From positions 248,001-312,000 of the forward strand of contig NZ_SNXE01000001.1 in assembly GCF_004362405.1 (NCBI RefSeq): a stretch of 64,000 nucleotides of DNA, given 5' to 3'. Origin of the DNA: Roseateles asaccharophilus. GTDB lineage: Bacteria; Pseudomonadota; Gammaproteobacteria; Burkholderiales; Burkholderiaceae_C. Position numbers and translations under genes: made by a program. The stretch's first letter is position 1; each line of letters starts with the position of its first letter. Positions 1 through 10,647 of this stretch are shown here, in pieces. The notes under the pieces were generated by a model, which was given only the letters and a program-made list of their open reading frames with translations, was not told the origin of the DNA and did no database searches.

Positions 1-1
1 G

Positions 2-2449
2 CGCCAGGCCCGCCTGGCCCCGCAGGCCAGCGCCCTGTTCTGGGAGGATGAGCCGGACGCGCCCCAGGCCCAGCGCCTCAGCTATGCCCAGCTCGACGCC
101 ATCAGCCTGCATCTGGCGCGGCAGCTGCGCGAGCGCGGCCTGCACAGCGGCGACCGGGTGGCCCTGGTGCTGGCCCTGCTGGCCACGGCGCGCGCGGGCG
201 CGGCCTTTCTGATCCTGGATGCCGAGAGCCCGCCCGAGCGCCTGGGCGAGCTGCTGGCGCTCAGCCGCGCCCGCCTGCTGCTGTGCAGCGAACCCTGCCC
301 CGTGAGCTCGGCCCTCGACACCCTGTGCCTGCCGCTCTGGGGCCCCTGGCCGGCACAGACACCGGGCCCGCAGCCGGATGAGGCGGAGGACCACTCCAGC
401 CCCGAGGGCGCGGCCTATATGCTCTTCACCTCCGGCTCCACGGGCCGCCCCAAGGGCGTGCTGATGGGGCACGACGCCCTGCAACGCCGCCTGGCCTGGA
501 TGGCACGACGCTGGGGCCTGAGCCCGCAGGACCGCGCGGTGCAGCAGGTCCAGCCCGCCTTCGACCCGGCCCTGATCGAGCTGCTGCTGCCCCTGACCCA
601 GGGCGCCAGCCTGGCCCTGATGCCCCCGGGGCGCCACAGCCCGCAGCGCCTGGCGGCCTTCATGGCGCGCCACCGGGTGAGCTTCTGCGCCCTGGTGCCG
701 GCCACGCTGCAGGCCCTGCTGGAAGGCCTGCGCGAGCACCCGGTGCCCAGCCTGCGCCTGGCCTGCTGCGGCGGCGAGACCCTGCCGCCGGCCCTGTCCA
801 ACCGCTTTCTGGCCCAGACCGGAGCCACGCTCTTCAATGTCTACGGCCCCACCGAGGCCTGCATCTTTGCCAGCGCCTGGGCCTGCGAACCCTGGCCCGA
901 GGACCAGGCCCTGCCCGTGGGCCGCGCCCTGGACGACACGCGCATCTATGTGCTGGACAGCGAGCGCCAGGTCCTGCCCTTTGGCGTCTGCGGCGATATC
1001 TGGCTGGCCGGACCGACCCTGGCCCAGGGCTATCTTGAGGCCGAGGACACGGCGCGCGCCTTTCATCCCGACCCCTTCCACCCGGATCAGCGCATGTACC
1101 GGACCGGCGACCGGGGCTGGCTGGACACCGACGGCCAGCTGCACTTTGCCGGACGCCAGGACCGGCAGATCAAGCTGCGCGGCCACCGCATCGAGCTGGG
1201 CGAAGTGGAGGCCGCCTGCCTGACCCTGCCCGGGGTGCGCCAGGCGGCCGTCCAGTGCCTGCAGGAGGGCCCGGGGCCCGCCCGGCTGCACGCCTGGCTG
1301 GCGGGCAGCGGCATGCGCCCCGCCGCCGAGCTGCTGGCCGCCCTGCGCGGCCGTCTGCCCGGCTATATGGTGCCCGCGGGCCTGAGCCTGATGAGCGAGC
1401 TGCCGCTCAGCGCCACCGGCAAGATCGATCTGCAGGCCCTGCCCGCCCCCCAGGCGCCGGAGCGCAGGGCCGGCGCGGAGCCCCCCGGCAGCGCGCTGCC
1501 AGCCCGGCTGCTGGCCCTGTGGCGGCAACAGCTGCAGCGCGAGGACATCGGTCTGGACGACGACTTCTTCGAACAAGGCGGCGACTCGCTGAGCGCCCTG
1601 AGCCTGCTGGGCGCGCTGGAAGAGGCGCTGCAGCGCAGCCTGCCCCTGCAATGGCTGGTGGAGCACCCCAGCCCCCGGCGCCTGGCCGCCGCCCTGGAGG
1701 CGCCCGCGCCCGGCAGCGATCTGCTGCTGCCCCTGAGCGAGGGCGGCACGCCGCTGTTCATCGCGGCCTCGGGCCATGGCGATCTGCTGCGCCTGCGCCG
1801 CCTGGCCGAGGCCTTGCAGGGCCGCTATGCCCTGCGCATGCTGCAGCCGCCGCTGGATCCGGCACCGGCCAGCATGGCGGACCTGGCCACGCGTTATGCC
1901 CAGGCGATTGCGCGCGAGACGGCCGGCAGGCCCTATCTGCTGGCCGGCTTCTCGGTGGGCGGGGTGGCGGCCCTGGCCAGCTGTGCGCAGCTGGAGGCCC
2001 AGGGCCACGGCCCGCAGCGCCTGCTGCTGCTGGACACCCTGTACCCGGATGCCGCCCTGGGCGGCGGCAGTTCCTGGCGCCTGGCCAGCTGGCTGGTGCG
2101 CCATCTGCATCTGCAGGACCTGAGCCTGAACGGCCGCCGCCTGGGCGCCATGTTCAGCGATCCGGGCCTGGTCGCCCAGGTGGCGGCCCTGCGCCGGCAC
2201 CGCAGCAGCGCCTGCGACTGCCCGGTGCTGCTGGTGCGCAGCAGCGGCCTGCTGCGCTGGAACCGCATGCTGTTCCAGCCCTGGGAGCGCTTGCTGGGCC
2301 AGCGCCTGAGCCTGGCCGAGGTGCCCGGCCTGCACGGCAGCATGTTCGACAGCGAGCATGTGCAGGCCCTGGCCGAGCTGCTCACCAAACTGCCATCAGT
2401 TGCGGCGAACATGGCGGACCCGACCTCGCAAGCCCCAGCGCAACGCTAA
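2..2449 (+). CDS. Nonribosomal peptide synthetase, terminal module (5' end outside window)
   Basis: The frame is open from the left edge, so 815 residues of a longer protein are visible. An AMP-binding adenylation domain fills about the first 480 residues, with core motifs LFTSGSTGRPKG, NVYGPTEA, YRTGDRGW, GRQDRQIKLRGHRIELGE and ATGKIDL. A carrier domain follows (DDDFFEQGGDSLSAL, Ser for phosphopantetheine). A type I thioesterase ends the protein (GFSVGG nucleophile elbow, Asp in LLDTLYPD, His in PGLHGSMF). The order A-T-TE marks the chain-terminating module that activates the last amino acid and releases the peptide. By hand alignment to GrsA the specificity residues read roughly D-P-I-L-A-C-V-I-F-K; I do not assign a substrate. 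Any condensation domain lies upstream, outside the window. The next gene starts 3 bases after the stop. Confidence 0.93.
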   Translation, partial: RQARLAPQASALFWEDEPDAPQAQRLSYAQLDAISLHLARQLRERGLHSGDRVALVLALLATARAGAAFLILDAESPPERLGELLALSRARLLLCSEPCPVSSALDTLCLPLWGPWPAQTPGPQPDEAEDHSSPEGAAYMLFTSGSTGRPKGVLMGHDALQRRLAWMARRWGLSPQDRAVQQVQPAFDPALIELLLPLTQGASLALMPPGRHSPQRLAAFMARHRVSFCALVPATLQALLEGLREHPVPSLRLACCGGETLPPALSNRFLAQTGATLFNVYGPTEACIFASAWACEPWPEDQALPVGRALDDTRIYVLDSERQVLPFGVCGDIWLAGPTLAQGYLEAEDTARAFHPDPFHPDQRMYRTGDRGWLDTDGQLHFAGRQDRQIKLRGHRIELGEVEAACLTLPGVRQAAVQCLQEGPGPARLHAWLAGSGMRPAAELLAALRGRLPGYMVPAGLSLMSELPLSATGKIDLQALPAPQAPERRAGAEPPGSALPARLLALWRQQLQREDIGLDDDFFEQGGDSLSALSLLGALEEALQRSLPLQWLVEHPSPRRLAAALEAPAPGSDLLLPLSEGGTPLFIAASGHGDLLRLRRLAEALQGRYALRMLQPPLDPAPASMADLATRYAQAIARETAGRPYLLAGFSVGGVAALASCAQLEAQGHGPQRLLLLDTLYPDAALGGGSSWRLASWLVRHLHLQDLSLNGRRLGAMFSDPGLVAQVAALRRHRSSACDCPVLLVRSSGLLRWNRMLFQPWERLLGQRLSLAEVPGLHGSMFDSEHVQALAELLTKLPSVAANMADPTSQAPAQR

Positions 2450-2452
2450 GCC

Positions 2453-3058
2453 ATGAGCCTCAGGCCACGTCCCCGGATTTCAGCCGCCTTGCGCTGGCGC
2501 CTGCTGCTGCTGGGCCTGGCCCTGCTGGCCCTGATCGCGCTGAGCCTGGCCTGGCGCAGCGAGGCCCTGGCGCCCTGGCTCTCGCCGCAGAAGCTGCTCA
2601 CGGCCCTGCAGCAGGGCGCCCAGGCCCTGGGGCCGCTCTTGATGCTGGGCCTGATGGTGCTGGCCCTGGTGCTGGCCATGCCGCTGAGCCTGCTCTGCCT
2701 GCTGGTGCTGGCCGCCCTGGGGCCCTGGCCCGGCCTGGCCCTGTGCTTTGGCGCGGCGGCGCTCTCGGCCTGCGTGAGCCATGGCCTGGGCCATGCCCTG
2801 GGTCATGAGCTGCTGCTGCGCCTGGCCGGGCCCAAGGTGCAGCTGCTCAGCGAAAGCCTGGGCCGCCGCGGCCTGCGCTCGGTAGTGATCCTGCGCCTGC
2901 TGCCCATCGCCCCCTTTGCGGTGGTGAATATGGTGGCCGGGGCCACCCATATCCGGCTCTGGCAGATGGTGCTGGGCACCCTGATCGGCATGGCACCCAG
3001 CACCGTGTTCATGGCGGTCTTCATCCAGCCCCTGCTGGACGCCCTGCTTCAGCGATAG
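2453..3058 (+). CDS. TVP38/TMEM64 (VTT, DedA-like) family membrane protein
   Basis: 201-residue integral membrane protein with several hydrophobic helices. It has the VTT-domain signature in its second half: ILRLLPIAPFAVVNMVAGAT, then a Gly-rich helix ending in GMAPSTVF. Family members are inner-membrane proteins linked to lipid scrambling or small-solute transport; the substrate here is unknown. Its ATG lies 3 bases after the synthetase stop with no strong ribosome site, so translation is probably coupled. It may serve export or membrane handling of the peptide product, but that is inferred from position only. The 3' end overlaps the convergent amidase gene by 10 bases. Confidence 0.85.
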   Translation: MSLRPRPRISAALRWRLLLLGLALLALIALSLAWRSEALAPWLSPQKLLTALQQGAQALGPLLMLGLMVLALVLAMPLSLLCLLVLAALGPWPGLALCFGAAALSACVSHGLGHALGHELLLRLAGPKVQLLSESLGRRGLRSVVILRLLPIAPFAVVNMVAGATHIRLWQMVLGTLIGMAPSTVFMAVFIQPLLDALLQR

Positions 3059-4554
3059 CCGGCGCGCCCCCGGTTGGCCAGGGGGTTGGAGCGGCGTATC
3101 AGGGTCGGCGTCTGCGCCTCGGACGCTGGGTCGGCATCCGCCTCGGGCGGCACGGGCCAGGGCCGCTGCGGCCCGCGCAGCTGCTCGTAGGCACGGGCCA
3201 GGCGCAGCACGCCCAGATCATCGAAGCGCCGGCCCGCGATCTGCAGGCCGATGGGCAGGCCGTCCGCGTCGTAGCCGCAATTGATGCTGGCGGCGGGCTG
3301 CTCGCTCATATTGAAGGGCAGGGTGAAGGCGATGTGCTCGAAGGGCCGCAGCGGATCGTTGATCGGGCTGGCCCACTCGGCCGGGAAGCTGCCCACCGGC
3401 GAGGTGGGCGAGAGCACATAGTCATAGGGCTGGCAGGCCGCCACCGCGGCCTCGCGCAGCGCCGCCATCTGGCTGTAGCCATGAAAGAGCTCGGACGCGC
3501 TGAGCTGGGCGCCGCCGGCCACCCAGGCGCGGATATAGGGCAGGACCTGGGCCTGGCGCTCGGCCGGCAGGGCCGAGATGTCCAGCCAGGAGCGCATGCG
3601 CCAGAAGCGGTCCAGGCCGTCGATCATGGCGCGCGTGGAAAAGCCGGGCATCAGCGCCACACTCGCGCCCGCGCGCTCCAAGACCCCGGCGGCGGCCTCG
3701 ACGGCGGCGCGGATCTCGGGCGTGACGGCCAAGCCCCAGCCGGCATCCAGCATCAGGCCCAGGCGCAGGCCGCGCAAGTCCTGAGCCTCGCGCGCCTGCA
3801 GCCAGGGAATGTCCTGGGCCGGCAGGCTGGTGGTGTCGCGCCAGTCGGGCTGGGCCAGGGCCGCCATCATCACCGCGGCGTCTTCCACCGTGCGCGTCAT
3901 GGGCCCGGCCACCCGGCCGGCATAGGGCGGCTTGATGGGAATGCGGCCCAGGCTAGGCTTGAGCGTGAAGAGCCCGCACCAGGCCGCGGGCAGCCGCACC
4001 GAGCCGCCGATGTCCGTGCCCAGGTGCAGGGGGCCGTAGCCGGCCGCGGCGGCGGCGGCCGCCCCGGCGCTGGAGCCGCCGGGGTTCTTGCTGAGGCCCC
4101 AGGGATTGCGGCTCAGGGCGTGGAAGCTGGACAGGCCCGAGCTCAGCATGCCGTAGTCCGGCATGGTGGTCTTGGCCAGCAGCACGGCGCCCAGCTCGCG
4201 CAGGCGGGCGGCGGGCGGCGCGTCCTCGGTGGCGGGGCGCAGCTCGGTGGCCGCCGTGCCCAGGGGCACGGGCGTGCCCTGGGTGGCAATGTTTTCCTTG
4301 AGCGTGGCGGGCACGCCGTCCAGGCTCAGGCCTTGCGCGTTGCGCAGGGGCTCGCCGCGCAGCCAGCGCGCCTCGGAAGCCCGGGCCTGGGCCAGCACGG
4401 CCTCGGGCTCGAAGGCATAGAGCGCGCACAGCTGCGGCTCCCAGCGCGCCACATGGTCCAGCAGGCTGCGCGCCACCTCCAGCGGCGAGAAGTCGCGGCG
4501 GCGGTAGCCCTCGACCAGGGCCAGGGCGCCAAGCTCGTGCAGGGCCGGGCTCAT
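3049..4554 (-). CDS. Amidase signature family enzyme (last gene of peptide-uptake operon)
   Basis: 501-residue member of the amidase signature family (GatA/AtzF-like), which hydrolyses amide bonds with a Ser-cisSer-Lys triad. The Lys is in the TLKENIATQG segment. The Gly/Ser-rich signature is in GGSSAGAAAAAAAGYGPLHL, followed by GTDIGGSVRLPAAW. There is no signal peptide, so it is cytoplasmic. The ATG at 4554 was chosen because it lies 5 bases after the stop of the binding-protein gene; an in-frame extension would run into that gene. Being in one operon with a dipeptide-type ABC importer suggests that it hydrolyses the imported amide or peptide-like compound. The actual substrate cannot be read from the sequence. 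Confidence 0.9.
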   Translation of the reverse strand: MSPALHELGALALVEGYRRRDFSPLEVARSLLDHVARWEPQLCALYAFEPEAVLAQARASEARWLRGEPLRNAQGLSLDGVPATLKENIATQGTPVPLGTAATELRPATEDAPPAARLRELGAVLLAKTTMPDYGMLSSGLSSFHALSRNPWGLSKNPGGSSAGAAAAAAAGYGPLHLGTDIGGSVRLPAAWCGLFTLKPSLGRIPIKPPYAGRVAGPMTRTVEDAAVMMAALAQPDWRDTTSLPAQDIPWLQAREAQDLRGLRLGLMLDAGWGLAVTPEIRAAVEAAAGVLERAGASVALMPGFSTRAMIDGLDRFWRMRSWLDISALPAERQAQVLPYIRAWVAGGAQLSASELFHGYSQMAALREAAVAACQPYDYVLSPTSPVGSFPAEWASPINDPLRPFEHIAFTLPFNMSEQPAASINCGYDADGLPIGLQIAGRRFDDLGVLRLARAYEQLRGPQRPWPVPPEADADPASEAQTPTLIRRSNPLANRGRAGYR

Positions 4555-4559
4555 CGTCC

Positions 4560-6052
4560 TCACTCCCAGCTCAGGCCGGCGAGGTCGTTGACGAAGACGG
4601 GCATGTCCGTCCACAGGCCCTTGAGCGAGCGTTTGGCCACGGTCAGCCACAGGGGCTGGTAGAGGAAGACATTGGCCGCATCCTGGGCGATCAGGCGCTG
4701 GGCATCGCCCAGCAGCTTGAGGCGGTCCGCCTCGCGCGGCGTGTTGTTGATGCGGTCCAGCAGCTTGGCGAACTCGGGGTTCTCATAGCCCCAGTAGTAG
4801 CCGGGCTTGGCGTAGTTGCCCAGGTCGAAAGGTTCGACATGGGCAATGATGGAGAGGTCGTAGTTGCGGTTGGTGTAGACGCCCGAAAGCCACTGCGCCC
4901 ACTCCACGTTCTCGATCTTGGCCGTGATGCCCACCTTGGCCAGCTGGGCCGCCACCACCTCGCCGCCCTGGCGCGCATAGGGCGTGGGCGGCAGCTTGAG
5001 GCTCAGCTCCAGCGGCGTGCTCACACCGGCCTCCTTGAGCAGGGCGCGGGCCTTGGCCGGGTCGAAGGCATTGACCGCGGTCAGGTCCACATAGCCAGGC
5101 GCGCTGGGCGGGTAGTGGCTGCCGATGGGCACGCCAAAGCCGTCCGCCGCGGCCTCGATCACGGCCTTGCGATCGATGGCCATGGCAATGGCGCGGCGCA
5201 CCCGCACATCGTCCAGGGGCTTCTTCTTGTTGTTGATGGCCACGATGGTCTTGGCCCGCGAGCCCGCCTGGATGACCTGGAAACGCGGGTTGTTGCGGAA
5301 CTGGCCCAGGCTGCGCGCCGCGGCCACGCGCGGGAAGGCGTCCACATCGCCCGAGAGCAGGGACGCCACCTGGGCCGCCGGATCGCTGATGAAGCGGAAG
5401 GTGGCGCGGCGGATCTTGATGGCCGCCGCGGCGCGGTAGCCGGCCCACGCGCCCAGGGTGATGCTGGCGCCCTTGTTCCAGGCCTCCAGCTTGTAGGGGC
5501 CGGTGCCCACGGGCTGGCTGGCGTTCTTCTCGGCGCTCTTGGGCTCCACGATGATGGCCGTGGCCTGGCCGATCAGGAAGAGGAAGTCGGGCTCGATGGT
5601 CTTGAGGCCGATCACCACGGTGTTCGCATCGGGGGCGCTGATGAAGCCCATGCTGGCAAACAGGCGCTTGTCCTTGTTGCTGCTCTTCTCGCCGGCGGCG
5701 CGCTCGAAGCTGAACTTCACCGCCGCGGCATCCAAGGGCTCGCCGTTCTGGAACTTGATGCCCTTGCGCAGGCGGAAGGTCCAGGTCTTGAGATCGGGCG
5801 AGACCTCCCAGCTCTCGGCCAGCAAGGGCTTGACCTTGCCGTCCGGGGCGATCTTGGTGAGGGTCTCGAAGATGTTGTAGAGCACGATCTCGGCAATCGC
5901 CGAGGCCGCGCCGGCCGTGGGGTCCAGACCCGGCGGCTCCAGGGTCATGCCCAGCACCAGGCTGCCGTCGCGGCGGGCCTGGGCCCAGGCCGGCAGGCTG
6001 CCCAGGGCACTCAGGCCCATCAGGCCGGCGGCGGCGGAGCGTCGGGTGATCT

Positions 6053-6056
<4 letters not shown>
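4560..6056 (-). CDS. Periplasmic peptide-binding protein (SBP family 5)
   Basis: 498 residues, beginning with an export signal (MKITRRSAAAGLMGLSALGS, cleavage after AWA). The double Arg and uncharged core allow Tat export. The mature part has the family 5 (DppA/OppA) hallmarks: LVLGMTLEPPGLDPTAG near the N terminus, NIFETLTK, and the segment WTFRLRKGIKFQNGEPLDAA. It captures peptides, nickel-chelates or similar small solutes in the periplasm for the DppBCDF-type importer encoded just upstream in the operon. The start codon overlaps the stop of the preceding ATPase gene in an ATGA junction (6053-6056), indicating coupled translation. The ligand is unknown; the downstream amidase hints at an amide-containing one. 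Confidence 0.93.
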
Positions 6057-7067
<1,011 letters not shown>

Positions 7068-7075
<8 letters not shown>

Positions 7076-8045
7076 GGGCGGCACCCTCCTGATGCACATG
7101 GATGCAGCGCAGCAGATGGTCGGGCGCCAGCGCCCGCGCCGCGGGCCGCGCCGCCTCGCAGGCCGCTGTGGCCCGCTCGCAGCGCGGCGCGAAGGGGCAG
7201 CCCGGCGGCATCTCGTGCAGACCCGGCACCGTGCCGGGAATGGCGCGCAAGGCCTGGCCCCGGGCGCCGCCCAGGCGCGGCCGCGCCGCCAGCAGGCCGC
7301 GGGTGTAGGGGTGGGCCATGCGCTGGAACAGGGCGGCGCTGGGCCCCTGCTCCAGCACCAGGCCGCCGTACATGACCAGCATGCGCTGCACGTTCTCGGC
7401 AATCACGCCCAGATCGTGCGAGATCAGCAGCAGGGCCATGCCGCCCTCCTCCACCAGCTCGGCCAGCAGGTCCAGGATCTGGGCCTGCACCGTCACGTCC
7501 AGGGCCGTGGTGGGCTCGTCGGCAATCAGCAGGGCCGGCTCGCAGGCCAGTGCCATGGCCATCATCACGCGCTGGCGCTGGCCGCCCGAGAGCTCATGCG
7601 GATAGGCACCCAGGCGGCGGCGCGCATCGGGCAGGCCCACGCGCTCCAGCAGGGCCAGGGCGCGGGTCTCGGCCTCGTGCCGGGTGGCGCCGCGGTGCAG
7701 GCGCAGGGGCTCGGCCACCTGGCGGCCTATGGGGTGCAGGGGGTTGAGCGCCGTCATGGGCTCCTGGAAGACCATGGCCAGGCGCGCGCCGCGCAGCCGG
7801 GCCAGTTCCTGCTCGGGCAGGCTCAGCAAGTCCTGACCCTCCAGCAGGATGCGGCCCGTCGCCCGTGCCCCTTCGGGCAGCAGGCCCATCAGGGCCAGGG
7901 CGGTGAGGGACTTGCCGCTGCCGGACTCGCCGATCAGGCCCAGGGTCTGGCCGCGGTCCAGCGTGAAATCCAGACCACGCACCGCCTCTACCGGCCCATG
8001 AGCCGTGGCGAGGTGGATGTGCAGGTCTTGCAGCTCCAGCAACAT
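7068..8045 (-). CDS. Dipeptide-type ABC transporter ATPase, DppD/OppD-like
   Basis: 325-residue ABC ATPase with Walker [13 protein letters not shown], signature [15 protein letters not shown] and Walker [13 protein letters not shown]. The Cys-containing C-terminal segment is typical of OppD/DppD ([20 protein letters not shown]). The start at 8045 ([12 protein letters not shown]) fits the usual N terminus and lies 2 bases beyond the stop of the DppC-like gene. It forms the heterodimeric motor with the next gene in the operon. Confidence 0.93.
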
Positions 8046-8047
8046 GC

Positions 8048-8863
8048 TCAGCGGCTCCGCGCCAGTTTGGGGTCCAGCAGGTCGCGCAGCCCGTCGCCCA
8101 GCAGGTTCAGGCCCAGCACGGCCGCCATGATGGCCAGGCCGGGAAACACCGCCAGCAGCGGCGCCTGGAAGAGCAGGGTCTGGGCCTCGGCCAGCATGCG
8201 GCCCCAGCTGGGCGCGGGGGGCTGGCTGCCCAGGCCCAGATAGGACAGGGCCGCCTCGGCAAGTATGGCCAGGGCGAACTGGATGGTGGCCTGCACGATG
8301 AGCACCGCCGCGATATTGGGCAGCACATGCTCCAGGCTGATGCGCCAGGCCCCCTTGCCGCAGGCGCGCGCGGCCAGCACATAGTCGCGCGCCCATTGCT
8401 GGCGCGCCGCGGCGCGGGTGATGCGGGCGAAGGTGGGGATATTGTGCAGGCCGATGGCGATGATGGCGTTGACGATGCCGGGCCCGGCCACGGCCGTGAG
8501 CATGATGGCCAGCAGCAGGGCCGGGAAGGCGAAGCTGAAGTCGCTCAGGCGCATCAGGGCCTCTTCCACCCAGCCGCGCCGCGCCGCCGCCCACAGGCCC
8601 AGCAGCACGCCCACGCCCAGGCCTATGCCCACGGCGATCACGCCCACCAGGATGGAATTGCGCGCGCCGGCCAGGATCAGACTCAGCACATCGCGGCCCA
8701 GGGGATCGGTGCCCAGCCAGTGCTGGCCGCTGGGCGGCAGCAGCTTCTTGGCCATATCGATCTCCTGCACCGGCCAGGGCGTCCAGACCAGGGACAGGGC
8801 CGCGGCACCCAGCACCAGGCTGCAGAGCACGGCGCCGACCACGAAGCTGCGATGCCGGCTCAT
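8048..8863 (-). CDS. Dipeptide-type ABC transporter permease, DppC-like
   Basis: 271-residue inner-membrane permease. An N-terminal membrane anchor is followed by the segment HWLGTDPLGRDVLSLILAGA, diagnostic of DppC/OppC. The binding-protein-dependent transport loop (ARACGKGAWRISLEHVLPN) contacts the ATPase. The start at 8863 overlaps the stop of the DppB-like gene by 4 bases (ATGA, 8860-8863). It forms the membrane pore together with DppB. Confidence 0.93.
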   Translation of the reverse strand: MSRHRSFVVGAVLCSLVLGAAALSLVWTPWPVQEIDMAKKLLPPSGQHWLGTDPLGRDVLSLILAGARNSILVGVIAVGIGLGVGVLLGLWAAARRGWVEEALMRLSDFSFAFPALLLAIMLTAVAGPGIVNAIIAIGLHNIPTFARITRAAARQQWARDYVLAARACGKGAWRISLEHVLPNIAAVLIVQATIQFALAILAEAALSYLGLGSQPPAPSWGRMLAEAQTLLFQAPLLAVFPGLAIMAAVLGLNLLGDGLRDLLDPKLARSR

Positions 8864-9822
8864 AGCTCGGTGGTCTTGATGCGCGGGTCGATCCAGGCAT
8901 AGAGCACATCGACCACGAAGTTGACGAGGATCACCATCACCGCCAGCAGCAGCACGCAGTTGCGCACCACGATGAGGTCGCGGTTGGCAATGCTCTGGAA
9001 GATCAGGCGGCCCAGGCCCGGCAGGTAGAACACGTTTTCCACCACGATGGTGCCGGCCAGCAGATTGGCGAACTGCAGGCCCATCACGGTGAGCACCGGG
9101 ATCATGGCATTGCGCAAGCCATGGCCCCACAGGGCCTGGCGCGGGGACAGGCCCTTGGCGCGGGCGGTGCGCATGAAGTCTTCGCGCAACACCTCCAGCA
9201 TGGCCGAGCGCGTGATGCGCGCCAGGATGGCGGCCTGCACCACGGCCAGGGCCAGGGCCGGCAGGATCAGGGCCTGCAGGCCCGGCCAGAGCCCGCCGCC
9301 CTCAGCCTCGCGCCAGCCCGGAAAGCCGCCGGCCGGTATCCACTGCAGCTTCACCGAGAAGAGCAGGATCAGCAGGATGGCAAACCAGAAGCTGGGCACG
9401 GCAATGCCCAGCTGGCTGAGCAGCATCACCCCCGTGTCGCCGGGTCGGCCATGGCGGGCCGCGGCATAGAGGCCGGTGCTCAGGGCGATGGCCGTGGTGA
9501 GCATCATGGCCAGCAGGGCCAGGGGCACGGTCAGGGCCAGGCGCTCGGCGATCAGCTCGGCCACCGGGCTGCCATAGGCATAGGACAGGCCCAGATCAAA
9601 GCGCAGCAGGCCCAGCAGCCACTGGCCATAGCGCTGCCAGGCCGGCTGGTTCAGGCCCAGCTTGTCGGCCAGGGCGGCCACGGCCTCGGGCGCGGCGTCC
9701 GGCCCCATCAGCAGCTGGGCGGCATTGCCGGGCAGGACTTCCAGCACGGCAAAGACCAGCAGGGAGGCGGCCAGCAGGGTCAGCAGCAGGGTGGCCAGGC
9801 GGCGCGCGAGGAACAGGCTCAT
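8860..9822 (-). CDS. Dipeptide-type ABC transporter permease, DppB-like
   Basis: 320-residue permease starting MSLFLARRLATLLLTLLAAS, the standard DppB first helix. It has about six membrane helices and the EAA loop (ARAKGLSPRQALWGHGLRNA) that docks the ATPase. Its ATG overlaps the gntR-type regulator stop by 4 bases (9819-9822). The C terminus (VVDVLYAWIDPRIKTTEL) is the standard family ending. Confidence 0.93.
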   Translation of the reverse strand: MSLFLARRLATLLLTLLAASLLVFAVLEVLPGNAAQLLMGPDAAPEAVAALADKLGLNQPAWQRYGQWLLGLLRFDLGLSYAYGSPVAELIAERLALTVPLALLAMMLTTAIALSTGLYAAARHGRPGDTGVMLLSQLGIAVPSFWFAILLILLFSVKLQWIPAGGFPGWREAEGGGLWPGLQALILPALALAVVQAAILARITRSAMLEVLREDFMRTARAKGLSPRQALWGHGLRNAMIPVLTVMGLQFANLLAGTIVVENVFYLPGLGRLIFQSIANRDLIVVRNCVLLLAVMVILVNFVVDVLYAWIDPRIKTTEL

Positions 9823-10535
9823 GCGGCCAGGGCGCGCGGGCGCGAGCCGGCGCGCTCCAGGGCTGCCGAGGCCTGGCGCAGGCAGTCCATGGTGGCGCGG
9901 ATATGGTCACGGCCCAGCCGCTCGGCGCGCTCGGCATCGCCCGCGGCAATGGCCTCCACGATCAGGCCATGCTCGTGCACCGAGGGGGCCGCCCGGTCCT
10001 TGCTGATCAGCACCGCCGGCGCAAAGACCTGGGAGGTCTTGCGCACCAGGGCCAGCTGGGCGGAGAGGAATTCGTTGTCCGCCAGGGCCACGATGGCCGC
10101 GTGCAGCTCCACGTTCAGGCGTATGTATTCGGAGGGCTGCCAGGGCTCCAGGGTCAGGCGCTGCGCCTCCACGATGGGGCCCAGCAGGTCGCGGGCGCGC
10201 GCGGCACCGCGCTCGGCGGCCTGACGGGCGGCCAGCCCGTCCAGCATCTCGCGCAGGGCATAGGCATCCAGCAGGCGGCGCCGGTCGGCGCGCGCCACGC
10301 GCACGCCACGCACCCCGTCGGCCTCCACCAGGCCCTCGCTCTGCAGCATGCGCAAGGCCTCGCGCAGCGGCGTGCGGCTGACCTGCAGATCCTCGGCCAG
10401 CTGCTGCTGGCGCAGCAGATCGCCCGGCAGATAGTGGCCCGTGTAGATGCGCTGACGCAGCACCCGGGCCACCTCGTCGACCAGGCGCACCGGGCTCGGC
10501 CATGCCAGAGCGTCGTGCTCGCTGCTGCTGCTCAT
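9819..10535 (-). CDS. GntR-family (FadR/FCD subfamily) transcriptional regulator
   Basis: 238 residues. The N-terminal winged helix (about 20-85) contains GDLLRQQQLAEDLQVSRTPLREALRML, the GntR recognition helix. An all-helical FCD ligand domain follows, with metal-site-type His and Asp/Glu residues (LNVELHAAIVALA and VHEHGLIVEAIAAGD). Start 10535 is preceded by AAAGAGG eight bases upstream. It is the first gene of the operon and is translationally coupled to the permease, so it probably represses its own operon and is released by the transported compound or a breakdown product. The effector is unknown. Confidence 0.92.
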   Translation of the reverse strand: MSSSSEHDALAWPSPVRLVDEVARVLRQRIYTGHYLPGDLLRQQQLAEDLQVSRTPLREALRMLQSEGLVEADGVRGVRVARADRRRLLDAYALREMLDGLAARQAAERGAARARDLLGPIVEAQRLTLEPWQPSEYIRLNVELHAAIVALADNEFLSAQLALVRKTSQVFAPAVLISKDRAAPSVHEHGLIVEAIAAGDAERAERLGRDHIRATMDCLRQASAALERAGSRPRALAA

Positions 10536-10553
10536 CAATCCTCTTTCAAGACC

Positions 10554-10567
10554 TCGGCCAAGGCCGA
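10554..10567. promoter_or_regulatory. Inverted repeat ahead of the GntR/ABC operon (possible operator)
   Basis: TCGGCC-AA-GGCCGA, a perfect 6-bp dyad with a 2-base centre, starts 19 bases upstream of the regulator start codon. The position suits GntR autoregulation. The G/C-rich sequence does not match the common FadR-type consensus, so this is a candidate only. A second small dyad (GTCTG-GGA-CAGAC) is at 10614-10626. Confidence 0.3.
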
Positions 10568-10647
10568 CACCGGCCACCCCCTGCAGGCGGCGCTCATGAT
10601 AGCCGTGGGGCCGGTCTGGGACAGACGCGCCGGTACGGGGCGAGGCC

